This document shows, piece after piece, positions 10,946 through 21,240 of a stretch of DNA of 64,000 nt. The stretch spans positions 744,001-808,000 of the forward strand of contig JAKCPI010001563.1 of NCBI GenBank assembly GCA_023213315.1, given 5' to 3'. Within the stretch, counting starts at the first letter, position 1; each line of letters opens with the position of its first letter. The stretch is from Euborellia annulipes. Its lineage: Eukaryota; Arthropoda; Insecta; Dermaptera; Anisolabididae. Made by a program: the position numbers and the translations under genes. Below the pieces are notes generated by a model that made no database searches, had not been told where the DNA came from, and saw only the letters and a program-made list of their open reading frames with translations.

Positions 10946-11856
10946 CAAGTTCTAATATAATTTAAAAGAAAACTATCAATTTTTTTAGACAATATATGGA
11001 AAGAATATGATAAAATCACCGTACCGGGGCTATATCTTAGATGCCCTAGGGGCGCCGATGTCGGTGTTGAGGGGCGCCAAAGGCTTGATGTGCCTGGGGA
11101 GGGGGGTGCGAGAATTAAAAAAAAAAAGGTGCTTTTCAAGGAAGTACACTACAAAGACGCTTTTACTGCCTTGGTCAGATTCAGATCAGGTCTTGATAAT
11201 TTATGTATTTATTCTTGTTTTAATGCTGTTCAAACATCGTTCGAGGGTTTCCTCTTCTCAGATTTGTCCCCAATTGTGTGTTTAATCATTTAAGCAAGGC
11301 ACTTCTCGAGCTCTCGAAATTCACCCAATTTATCAGTGACAGAGTGACTATTTAATTTGACAATTAATGAACTATTTAAGTTCTAACCGTAATTATAAAA
11401 CGAAATTTAATCCAAACACTTTCAATGGAATAATTTTCTTTAAAAAAAGGATGCTCAAAATACGGCAATTTTACTTTGTATAAAAGTAAGATATTTATCC
11501 CTAATTTTTTTTTCCTTTTTAATTATCCAGCAGTTATTTTTAATTCTACTAGAAAATAAGACGATTATATGAATATTGTTTAATAAAAAAATTCTTAATT
11601 TTATCTGGCAAGTGTTTGGATACTATTGAATTTCTTTTTTGAGATCGGCCCATTGATGTGTAGAATAGAAATTTTTTTTTTTTTTAAGTTTTAAAAGAAT
11701 AATTCAATTGTGCTGGGGAAAGAATTTTTTAACACAGCCCAGGTATTCTGTTTTCTGTTTTTTTATAGACTAAATCACTTGACAACTATTTTTATTATAA
11801 ATATATACAAAAAACTTTAAATCGTTTTGATCTTCATTAAATGTATATTTTTAGCT

Positions 11857-11935
11857 CTGATGATGATCCAAACGTAGGACCGAAACGTTAGCCGTGGGCT
11901 GATCTCAATAAAGAAACTACATTGGCTGCATTTTC
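11857..11935 (+). ncRNA. CTGATGA...GAAAC hairpin motif with downstream AATAAA
   Basis: CTGATGA at 11857-11863, GATCC, a 7-nt loop, GGACC, then GAAAC at 11882-11886 and CTCAATAAAG about 20 bp on. The order CTGANGA, stem, GAAA matches the catalytic core of hammerhead ribozymes, but an extra T follows CTGATGA, the stem has one mismatch and stem III is not evident. It may instead be the 3' end motif of a retroelement. A similar core is at 20706. Confidence 0.25.
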
Positions 11936-12589
11936 TTCTTATTATTTTTTCTTCGACACTTTATTTATTTATTAATTTGTAAATAAAAGTTTGATATGAC
12001 CCAAAGATAGACAATCTGAATGTTGAATTCAGAATTTGTTTGATTGATGTGTAGAGTAGACAATTTATTTTTTTCAAGTTTTAAAAAAATAATTCAATTG
12101 TTCTAAGATTATTCTCGAGTAAAAATCAGATTACAAGACTAATTTCAGAACAATTTCATTGCAGAAAAAGGAAATCAAAATGTATTCCTATTCCAACTAA
12201 GTATGATATGGCTAACAGAAAGTAAATATTTTTTATATATTAAAAGAAGAATACGTCTGATGTCTTTTGAATGGGAGGGGTTAGTCGCCGAAAGATGTAA
12301 TAAATATTTTGGTTTTCCCCTTCGCTTTTTCCTAAATAATTTACTATTTGTGTAACATTCTTACATTGCTCTCTATTAATTAATATTTAATTTTTATATA
12401 CGAATGTTTTTATTTAAATATTAAATATTAAATCTAAAACATTAACCATAAATATTTACCCTAAAGGTGCATAATTAAAAAAAAGTAATCAAATTAAAGA
12501 GACATAATAGAATATCTATTAAAAATGTATTTTATTTAATTTAATTGATTATAGGTAATCAATTAAATATCATAACTCGGGCTAACTGT

Positions 12590-12720
12590 AGAGGATTTCC
12601 AGTGAGCTAATTGGAGCTCTAGGTTGGATTCCCAATTAAGGAGGGAATATTAATTTGGTCATCCCTTTGTCCCGGATCTGATGGGATATTCAGCCGAGTC
12701 ATTAAAATACATTAATTAAT
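12590..12720 (+). repeat. Possible degenerate SINE
   Basis: GTGAGCTAATTGGAGC (weak A box) and AGGTTGGATTCCC (weak B box) about 25 bp apart, followed by a moderately GC-rich body. Only box-like words support it. Confidence 0.22.
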
Positions 12721-13129
12721 TAAATATAAGTTAAAAAGATTATGCGGTCAACGAATTTGAATCCTCGGATAATTAGAAAATTATATTAACTTCAATGAGA
12801 GAGGAGGTCAAATAAAATTGAAAATTCTTGACAAATTGGAAAATAATAGGTTGTTTGCTAAGCTAAAATTTAATCAAAATCATACAAAATAAATTAATTT
12901 AATTATTAAAAAAGATATTATCTAGTAAACTGGAAAATATTTATTAATATTAAATTTTCTCTAGAAGAGCAAAAAATTGATGATGCTTTTGATCTTGATA
13001 CCTATAAAAACCCAATTTGGGGGGAGTTGATGAGGCGGGGGAGGGGGGGGGGTACAGGACCAAAATTGGATGTAAAAGGGATGTAGAATATATTCCTGGG
13101 TTGCACTGGACTAAAACGGGATGTAAGAT

Positions 13130-13330
13130 TCGTCCTGGCAGTACGTACATAAGATGCATTAAAGAAGGGTCGCACGGCTCATAGACCAGACCTAAACGGG
13201 ACATGTTATGTACGCACGCAGGTGTGGAATCGGTACGAACGATGTACGTACTGCGACCCAAAATGTATGTACATAAGACGCCCGATAAGTCCCGGCGGTA
13301 CGTACGATGTACGTACATAAGACGTACGTG
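13130..13330. repeat. CpG-rich GTACGTAC repeat island
   Basis: GTACGTAC or close variants recur about six times, several followed by ATAAGACG or ATAAGATG, in a stretch that is much richer in CpG and GC than its surroundings. Looks like a degenerate short tandem array or the interior of an unknown element. Confidence 0.6.
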
Positions 13331-13378
13331 TGCTGTCTGGGTATTGGGTCTGGAAATTCGTTTTATCAGCCATATTTT

Positions 13379-13431
13379 AGCAAATTTTATGCTCTACAAC
13401 TTTCTAATGTATTATGGTGCATAAAATTTGC
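13379..13431. repeat. Short hairpin, 13-bp perfect arms
   Basis: GCAAATTTTATGC and GCATAAAATTTGC separated by 27 bp. Perfect arms; function unknown. Confidence 0.7.
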
Positions 13432-14369
13432 TTAGTTTACGAGATATAAGCGAAAAACTGAAAAAAGTAGGCTACACTCATTTTGGGTTTTTTTTTATCC
13501 AACCCCTGTACGAATTAAACAAAAGCAAGCTTTAAAAGCTAAAAATGGAAATCTAAGTGTTTTTCGGTGTCTAGAATCAGAATTTCAGCATTAAAACAGA
13601 AACAAAAAAAAAAAAAAATTTTTTTGTTGACCTGTGTAATCTTTTATATTAATTATTCTAATTTATCATTTAATTTCTATTTTATTATAATCAATTTGTT
13701 GATTACCAAATGTATGTAAAAGTTAATTACTAGACATTTTATTAATTAGATCAAAATTTATTTTCATCAGCCTTTTTCATTTCCACCCTTCCCACCTCCC
13801 TCAGCCACGTCTATTTTGTTTCTCGTTAAAAATTCATAAAGGCTTTAATTTAGATTAATTTGTCTAACAATATACTTTTAATGATGTAATTAATTATTGA
13901 AATAAATTATATAAAACCGCACTATTTATATATTACAAAAAAAAGAAAAAAAAAAAACTTGGACATTGACAAATTGCTCATGGAAAATTATTTTTTCATC
14001 TTTTTTGATTATAAAATTATCACTAGTAGGCCAGTGATCAATTATTTATTTAAACCTTTATATTTAGTATAAAAAAAATAAAATTGACAATTTATTTTAT
14101 TAGTCTTAAGATGTTTTTTTTAAAGCTTTGCTAGAGTTAATATTACTTACGAAAGGATCCAGTTGCTTATGCCTTGAAGAATCTCGACGATCTCAGCCCC
14201 CCCTCCCTAACCTAGATAAAATAAAGATTAAATGTTTAAGTAAAAATCAAACTAAGAAAACTTATTGTAACATCATGCTTTTTATGTAAACACTTGCTTT
14301 GATAAATGTGACTGACTTCATGGAAATGAGTAAAAATGGCGGGAAAACTTTGAATCTAACTTCACAGGA

Positions 14370-14535
14370 ATGCCTACAGATGGCGCTGACGTCGCTGTAT
14401 ATAAAAAGGCAAGCAACGGACATGACAGTTAGTTCACTTGAGTCGGAGCAAGTGCACAGTGCTTGATAACGACTGCAGAATAAGCAGTTGAAACGTTGTA
14501 CAGTATTTATATATTTTTAATAAATATTTAATACA
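14370..14535 (+). promoter_or_regulatory. TATA promoter-like segment, possibly a retroelement LTR fragment
   Basis: TATATAAAAAGG at 14398-14409 is followed about 29 bp later by an initiator-like GACAGTTAG, the normal TATA-to-start spacing. Upstream lie CAGATGGCGCTGACGTCGC, with a CRE-like TGACGTC. Downstream is CTTGAGTCGGAGCAAGTGC, then GTTGAAACGTTGTACAG and an AATAAATATT within 100 bp. Promoter, short transcribed stretch and polyadenylation-like signal this close together suggest the U3-R part of an LTR or a Penelope-type terminal repeat. A second LTR copy was not found. Confidence 0.35.
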
Positions 14536-14928
14536 AAAATGTGGTCTATAATTAAAAATTCTCCTAATAATAATATTTCAAACCACAAAAACTTTAATAA
14601 ACACATTAAAGGATTAGTTTATATCATTGATGCTACGTAATATTTTATGAAAAATATTGAAAATTTCTTTAACTTGCTATGTAGACTGCTGCTTTCGGCT
14701 TCATCCTAAAAACTAACTTAGAAGGGCCATCTTTATAATCCCAAAATGAAGATCCTCTTCTTTCTTGGGACAGTCGCGAATCGCGAAAACCAGGCGAGCC
14801 TTCAATCAACATAAATCGCCAACGAAACGGAGAAAACGCGCCTTCAGACTCAAGGAGAGGAAAAGAGGAGAAGAAAAAGACACACGCTCACACCTTACAT
14901 AATAAAGTAGAAACATCGGTTAAAAAAA

Positions 14929-15010
14929 TATGGTGTGATGGTCGCACAGCACTCGACTCTCTCATACCTTTGATAATTGAAAGTTGTGTTCTGTGCTTGT
15001 CACAAATCCA
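14929..15010 (+). mobile_element. Family A 5' hairpin, isolated remnant
   Basis: TATGGTGTGATGGTCGCACA ... GTGTTCTGTGCTTGTCACA retains both arms of the family A left-end hairpin with mutations. The family body does not follow. Confidence 0.7.
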
Positions 15011-15629
15011 ATGTATCCAAATCCAATCAGTCAGTTTTGTGGTGGTGATATCAGTTTGAGAAATACAAAGTAAATTTTAATTAATTTCAAGAACTTTATT
15101 TATTAGGAAGTAAGATTCGGGTTGGAATTAACTGACAGCACGAGGTCAGTGATCTTTTCATTTTCAACTTGGATCGATCAACAGATGCGAGAAAAAAGAA
15201 TGAGGCGACTCTTGAATAGTTGTAACACTTTCGTTTGCTAGAGGGATTTTATTTCTATATGCTATCGTGTTATTTTAACTGGAAATCCACCACATAAAAA
15301 CTTATTACTTCTCCAAAGCGAGAGGGGATAAGATTTTATCATCTTATAAGTGCGCACTCAAATCCTCCATGTCCATCGAAAATTTAAGTCAGTGCATGTT
15401 GTAGAAATGGCATCGGCTTTCAGTTAAGGGTTTTATTGTGTTTGCTGAGAAACGCTTGTGAAGGGGACGTGATTAGGTTGGGGGACCCTAACCTAGGCAT
15501 TCAGGCATGAAAAGGGAAAGGAATAAAGCACCCCCTGAGCTTCAGGGTGTGCTGCACTTGGCCGACCAATGCCAAATAAATAATAAATTCTTATTTAATA
15601 TATCATCGGCCAAAATACAATATAAAACA
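15011..15629. other. Unique AT-rich DNA, nothing recognised
   Basis: No gene, repeat copy or clear structure is seen. A small inverted TTAGGTT...AACCTA pairing occurs near 15473-15495. Confidence 0.5.
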
Positions 15630-15850
15630 TCTGGTGTGACTGGTCGCACAGAACAATGTAATCGAAAGTTGTGTGCTGTGCTTGTCACACCAGATTTTTT
15701 GTATCGACATATATTTAGTTTCCGGCGATATATTCTTATTATAAGATTTTTAATCATGGGGAAATATTTATATTTTGTGACCATGGCAAAGATTTCTCCT
15801 GTCTTTCCTAAGTACAAGAGTAAAGTGTGTTTCAAACAATTTTGAGGCAA
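15630..15850 (+). mobile_element. Family A, truncated copy
   Basis: 5' hairpin at 15630-15694 (shortened apex), then TTTTTTGTATCGACATATATT, a body fragment with GTGACCATGGCAAAG and GTACAAGAGTAAAGTG, ending near 15850. Open frames across it on both strands are by-products of the hairpin and body. Confidence 0.8.
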
Positions 15851-17757
15851 AAAATTAATTATTTAACTTCAATACAATATGAATAAGAACAAAATAATCA
15901 TAAAAAATACTATTGATTATTTATTCAATAGTTATTCTCTGGTTATACCATATACCTTATACAGGCTATAGTGCAGGTTCGAATGTTATGGTCATACCAA
16001 GATGGCGGACAAGCTTCCTCACCGTCCCACTTCAGTCGACACTTTCCTCGCCTATATTCTCAGCCTACTGTCCTGCCTACCTCCCTGGTATGTGCCCATC
16101 AGGGCCCTGATTGGCCAGAATAAAAGGAAGTTGAGTCAAAGAGGGACATTTAAAACTTTAAAATTTTGCCATGCAAGGGAGTCCAAGGGCCTTCGGCGGG
16201 CTTTTCCACTTGTTAATTTATATTGAGTTATAAACTTAATTCTACTTTTCTAATAAATAATTGTTCAAATGGCCTTCCTAGAAGGGGTTAATTAGCAACA
16301 TATCAATGTTCATTGAGTTCAAATTTTATTTAGCTAACTTTTGAAAAAGTTTAATCTAAAGGAAAAAGGATCTAAATCTCAATTAGAGAGAGAGAGGCAG
16401 GCATTGAGGGACATTTAATTGCTCTTCTTTCTTACTTTTTATTTAGTTATTTATTATTTTGTCTTTTCACTACAAGATTTGATATGGCTAGAAAATAAAT
16501 AAAATAGCAAATTTGCGAGATATGTTTGTGCTTAAGGTCTCAAAAGGTTTGAAACATCTGGCCTACTCTCTCTGATTCTAAAATTTTCTTAAATTATTTT
16601 TCTGATTTGCCAAAAAAACGAGGAATAAAAATCACACAAATATGCAAAATAAAGCTTAAATCGCTAAATACCCAAAATATGCGTTTATGTGCAAAATAAT
16701 TCTCTGGGTGGGTCCTGATACCCTAAAACGGCCAGATAAAACAATTTGAAGGATAGCCATTAAGAATTATATGCAAAATCCGAACCCTAGTAATTATCAA
16801 TACTAATATAAATATTTTTCTAATCGAATTTTAAGTACATTAATTTAGCTAAAATTAGAAAAATTTTTAACTTTTTAAATTTTTTAAATTAAAAAAAATT
16901 TTTAGCTGAGAATTCTCAATTAAAAAATAGGAAACGATCTTTGGGGGAGGGGGGGGGAGCATTGACATCTGTTACAGATATTATAATGTATATAATTAAA
17001 TTATTGGTGTGCATCAGAGTTTAATCGCTTATACAAGTTTGATTAATGTCCGTTGATCAATAATTCATCAGCATTTGTCTCGCTAAAAAGCAATCGGCAT
17101 TCGATTGGATGGCTGAAAAAATGCAATCGTAGAATGAAGTGTCCCAAGGGAGTTCGACTGGGGGATGGAAATGAAAATAACCTGTCATTTGGGCACAGGT
17201 GGAGATGGTGGGAGGGGGAGGGAACAGAATCCATTTGCTGGTGCAAAATCTTACAAGTACCTTCTTCTGTCCCGGCCAAGCATCGCGTCATCAAAGTAAG
17301 AGCTTTTCACCCTCGCGATTAATCAACCATCAGATAAATAGCTTTAGAATTATATAACTCTTTCAATTGATTGGTTTGCACGGGAAGACTTCCGTTTTTT
17401 AGTACGAAATAAATATTTTTTATAGTGAGAAAAAATAATATACTGTATATCTTTAAAAATGAATTGAAAATATTGTGTGAATGTAATTTACTAATTACAA
17501 AATTTTGTAAGCTGGCTCAGATAGGATAATCTAGCATTCTCGGAAATAGCAAATTTATCCTATAATAGAGAAATAATATTCAAATTCTAAGGTATCTTTT
17601 AATGAAATTACGCTGACAAGGTCCTTATAAATAGAAATCGTGATTCCCGCGTAATCAGCCCGCGGAGGCGAAGCTTTAATAAATCTACATACATTTCATC
17701 ATTAGATCATTTAGATTAAAACCAAATTATATGTATATATATTACTGTTGTATTTTT
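15851..17757. other. AT-rich DNA with two GC-richer islands
   Basis: Islands at about 15980-16220 and 17040-17330 have higher GC and overlapping open frames of 65-90 codons on both strands, with no recognisable protein. G9 at 16949-16957. A short GA run near 16386. These islands could be non-coding regulatory DNA or old exons; nothing decides it. Confidence 0.4.
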
Positions 17758-18365
17758 TACTTTCTCTTGCCCTATATATGAAATATATAGTGAGAAAAAG
17801 TATTGCGATCATGTCAAAAGTTCGATGTCCCCTGAGTCCAAAAAAAGTGGGTCCCGCGAATTCGTCTGTCTTGTGTGTGTGTGTGTGTGAGGATTTTTAG
17901 CGTGAAGCAATTGAACTACCGGATTGAAATTTTATATTTAAGTCAGGTACCGTCCCGGACACTCATAATAGGCTTTTGAACAAAAATGGGCAAAAAGTAC
18001 TAGTACTTTACTGATGTACTTTTTCATTTTTTTTCGATTTCCTCAAAATTCGCTCCAACGATTTTGTTTAAAATTCACAAATCAATTATTTTTTACATGC
18101 TCTTTAAAATGTAAAATTCTCATTTTGCCCTAAGTGTTTTGAAGTACATTTTACTCTTGTACTTCATAGGAAAAAAATAGGGCCTACGAGGTTGAAATTT
18201 TATATTTAAGTTCTTCAACCTTTACCTTTACTTTTCCAACTTTTTACTCATTTTAAAAAATTATTTCCATTCTTATGAAATTTTGTATTTATTTAGGATT
18301 CTCTATTGTGAAATGTGCAAATATAATAAATTTTCTAAAATTATAAATAGAAACTATATTTCAAT
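17758..18365 (-). mobile_element. Family A, minus-strand copy
   Basis: Reads in reverse: 3' hairpin at 17758-17802, GGGACCC and GT microsatellite (17873-17889), the AGTACTAGTACTT block near 18000, the GTACTTCATAGGAAA block near 18160, then reverse complement of CATAAGAATTGGAAAAA up to about 18365. The 5' hairpin and first segment are missing. Confidence 0.85.
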
Positions 18366-18861
18366 TTGATATTTTTGCATATTTTTATAAACCATAAAGA
18401 CATGAAAAATAAAAATAGGTTAATTTGTTATACATAAAATTTAAATATACTTGATTTGATATAAAATATCTTTTTGAGCAAAAAATACAAATGATTAATA
18501 AATGGTTTATTGAGATATATAAAAAAAGGAGGAATATATATTTAAATATGTACTAAGAATATATTATTGGTTATTTGGCTACGAATATCGAATAATTTTT
18601 TTATATTTGAAATTCGAAGTTATTTCTAAAAGAAGGTTATTAAAAACGCATAAACGTATAACTAAGTTTATTGCCATCTTTAAATTTTGTATTTACATAC
18701 AGTGTAGTTTTTATATGAAATTATTTTATTGAAATTTTATTGTAAATTTTACAATAAAAAAAAAATTATTTAGCCTCTATTATTCAAAGAATCATTTGTG
18801 TGCGAGTGTCCAGAGGTAGTGACAAAAATTGGAAACAGAAGAGTGACATGTAGGGCTGTTA
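18366..18861. other. AT-rich spacer
   Basis: Very AT-rich. Contains the small hairpin TTGTAAATTTTACAA near 18740. No gene or known element. Confidence 0.5.
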
Positions 18862-19285
18862 TCTATATATATATAAATGAAATGGAAAAATATAGGTATG
18901 TATGTGTTCTTTAGAACACAATTGAGGCGTTGCAGTACCAAAGGGGGTATGTGCCATTTTTGAGATTTTATGTTAGAAATGTTAAAAGATGTCACTGTTC
19001 TGTTCTTAAACAGTTTTTCGCCATTATTTCGGGGCTCTAATTTTGGCACTTACCCCTTTCGTACTCCAAGCTTCAATTTCCAATGAGTTTTTTTGAAATT
19101 AATTTGAAACCGAGAATACCGTAGTAATATTTGAATCTCTGAAATGTTTTGGGGAATTAATTATTATCAAATTTCTTCAATATCGAAACACAAATATTTT
19201 CTTTCCCTTTTGGCAGCTTTAATACTTATAGCAAGCGGATCCTTTGGGCAGTCATAAGGACCCCGAAGGCAGGCATTGCGGCTAG
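18862..19285 (+). mobile_element. Family C Helitron-like element, complete (424 bp)
   Basis: Starts TCTATATATATATAAATG after a host A and ends GAAGGC...GCGGCTAG before a host T. TC start, CTAG end and insertion between A and T are the Helitron rule set. No replication-helicase gene is present, so it is non-autonomous. A 3' hairpin is weak here (CCCCGAAGGCAGG). Sister copies are at 28972-29371 and 59169-59338, with a less certain one at 39596-40111. Confidence 0.65.
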
Positions 19286-20459
19286 TATAAATATAATATA
19301 TAAATGATGAGAAAAATCACAAAAATAATTGAATTTTTTAATAATAAATAGTAAAAAAAAAAAAGGAAAAACTCGCTAGACAAAAAAATGCATTAAGCAA
19401 ATAACCTTTTCAAGAAGCTCCTATGGAACTAGAGATAGAAAGTCTATTAGCCAGGAGGTCGAGATAGGAAATGCTCTAACTTCTCGGGGTGCCGGTAGAT
19501 TGGGCCAGAGGCCGGTTGGGTTTGAGGTGTGTGTCTGCGTATGTAAACGGGGATCCCGGGAGGAATTTCAATCAACAAATAGAAGGTTTCCACGGATTAA
19601 GAAATTAATTATCATTATATATTAAATCAATATATTTTGAAGAGACTATTCTAAAAGTAATATATTTATTTATTTTTTTAATAGGCATATTGTTAAAATG
19701 ATAGTTAAAAGGGAGCTTGTTTTAAAATTGAGTTCTACACTGAGACGTCCAAAAATTTTATTAGTTGTATATCATAATAATAAAAAAAAGTTTGACAACG
19801 GTCTCGCCAAGCGTTTCACTATCTCAGCTACAAGTGGGTGGGGGTGGGGGCCAATCTCTCTTTAAAAGGCCTATAGATTTCTCGTTACCCTAGGGACTTA
19901 CAGACCCTTATGAAGTGAGAAACAATTATCTAATTTACAATACATTTAGCCAATTTAATTAATCGCTAGAGAGAAAAAAAGCACTATAATAGATTTTAAA
20001 CTATTTTGAACTGGAAAAAATGCAAAATAAAAAATACAATAGTAAAGTACTATTACCGGTAATTTAAATAAGTACCTACAGATAAGAAAAAATAATTTAG
20101 TAACACCTTCAAAGGGTAAGTGATTAAATTGGGCAAAATATACTTATTTAGTATATTGTTAATTAAAGTTTAACTTGGAGTTAAGGTTAAAGAATCACAT
20201 ACTGAAGAGAGAAACGCAACGAACGATTCCCCTTCAGCGGGTTACTACTGTCTCTAGTAATGCACCTCCATTCAATCTCTAAGCTTAGCTTTCTCTTTGA
20301 AATATGAATGAGCACACGCACACACACGCACACACGCACAGATCATTTATACATTTATAGGCAGTGTGTTCAAGAACATCTTTCTTGCACTAATACACTA
20401 TTGTAATTATGATATTGAAATGTTTTTAAAATAAATTCATTTAATATCTACAGTATATC
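19286..20459. other. AT-rich DNA, nothing recognised
   Basis: Contains a CACACG-type microsatellite near 20312-20340 and a G-rich patch near 19835-19850. No gene or element end recognised. Confidence 0.5.
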
Positions 20460-20810
20460 TTTGAACAACGGCAGGAGGTGGCAGCCAGCAAGGAGTGACT
20501 CTAAATCAATGAAACTCCCAAAAAATAGCGACGTTTCTGTCCAAATTTATTCGACCATCATCAGGCAATCAGAAGATGTCATATTTATATTAATATATTT
20601 ATTCATCGGTTGGTTTAGACTTGTTAATAACTTTAAAAATTATAATTTTGAAAATGATTGAATAAATATATTAATGTACATTTACATATGGCAACTCCCG
20701 AGAGCCTGATGATGGTCGAATAAATTTGGACCGAAACGTCGCTATTTTTTGGGAGTTTCATTGATTTAGAGTCACTCCTTGCTGGCTGCCATTTGCTGCT
20801 ATTGTTCAAA
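20460..20810. mobile_element. Foldback element with 107-bp inverted arms
   Basis: Arms 20460-20566 and 20704-20810 are near-perfect inverted copies, from TTTGAACAA at the outer ends to CATCATCAGGC at the inner ends, around a 137-bp AT-rich centre. Differences are only a few bases near the outer edge plus one in the middle. The reading frames on both strands are mirror images of the same arm sequence. The right arm carries a CTGATGA...GAAAC core at 20706-20737. No flanking target duplication is obvious. Confidence 0.8.
20706..20737 (+). ncRNA. Hammerhead-like core motif (CTGATGA, stem, GAAAC)
   Basis: CTGATGA (20706-20712), then a stem GGTC/GACC (20714-20717 with 20729-20732), then GAAAC (20733-20737). 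This is the order of the hammerhead ribozyme core. Against it: one extra T before the stem and no local stem III with a cleavage site, unless the opposite arm of the foldback supplies it. Low confidence. Confidence 0.22.
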
Positions 20811-21049
20811 CATATCAATCACAGCCACTTGCACATATTATATACAAAACCATCTCCATGGTTGTCATATTTATATACATTTTATGTTTTGGTAGTTTCT
20901 GTCTATTGTTTGTATAATAAACATATAAATATATATATTTTATTTATTCTCATCCTAGACCGTCGTCTTATTAACATCTTTATACGTTAAGAACATATAT
21001 TATAGCACACTCGAGTAATATATATATCTGTCATAGCTCTATTAGCTAG

Positions 21050-21240
21050 CACTCTAAAGACTTGAGCCTGGAGGTTTAGACAACCAAAACGCTTAGCTGT
21101 CCCAGGACCTCCACGCTTTCGCGGCGGGCGGACTTCATCCTAGGTCGCCGACCCAATAAACACAAAATCAAAAAACTATTATTTATTTATCTTAAAAATG
21201 CGTTTGTTTGTCTAAACACAAGGCTCAAGTCTCTAGGGTG
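21050..21240. mobile_element. Small TIR element (MITE), 191 bp
   Basis: Ends CACTCTAAAGACTTGAGCCT and, in reverse complement, CACCCTAGAGACTTGAGCCT; the inverted similarity continues through TTTAGACAA and AAACGC for about 45 bp. The centre includes CGCTTTCGCGGCGGGCGG. Target duplication not identified; family unknown. Confidence 0.65.

Larger units (their letters stand above)
9892..14340. other. AT-rich DNA with scattered repeat fragments
   Basis: No gene recognised. Contains long A and T runs (about 10706-10727, 10558-10571), possible SINE fragments near 10874 and 12590, a CTGATGA/GAAAC hairpin motif at 11857, G10 at 13043-13052, a CpG-rich GTACGTAC island at about 13130-13330 and a 13-bp-arm hairpin at 13379-13431. 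The frames over 13000-13420 follow the GTACGTAC repeats and are not gene-like. Confidence 0.5.

Noticed and set aside
13000..13424. Overlapping frames of 73 and 122 codons on opposite strands
   Set aside because: They follow the GTACGTAC repeat island and a G tract and are open on both strands. No domain, and composition is dictated by the repeats.
15507..15850. Frames of 112 and 102 codons on opposite strands
   Set aside because: They are produced by the family A hairpin and body; mirror-image frames on both strands are expected from an inverted repeat.
17043..17322. Frames of 83 and 89 codons on opposite strands
   Set aside because: Both strands are open, no recognisable protein, and no splice sites or start context that favour one.
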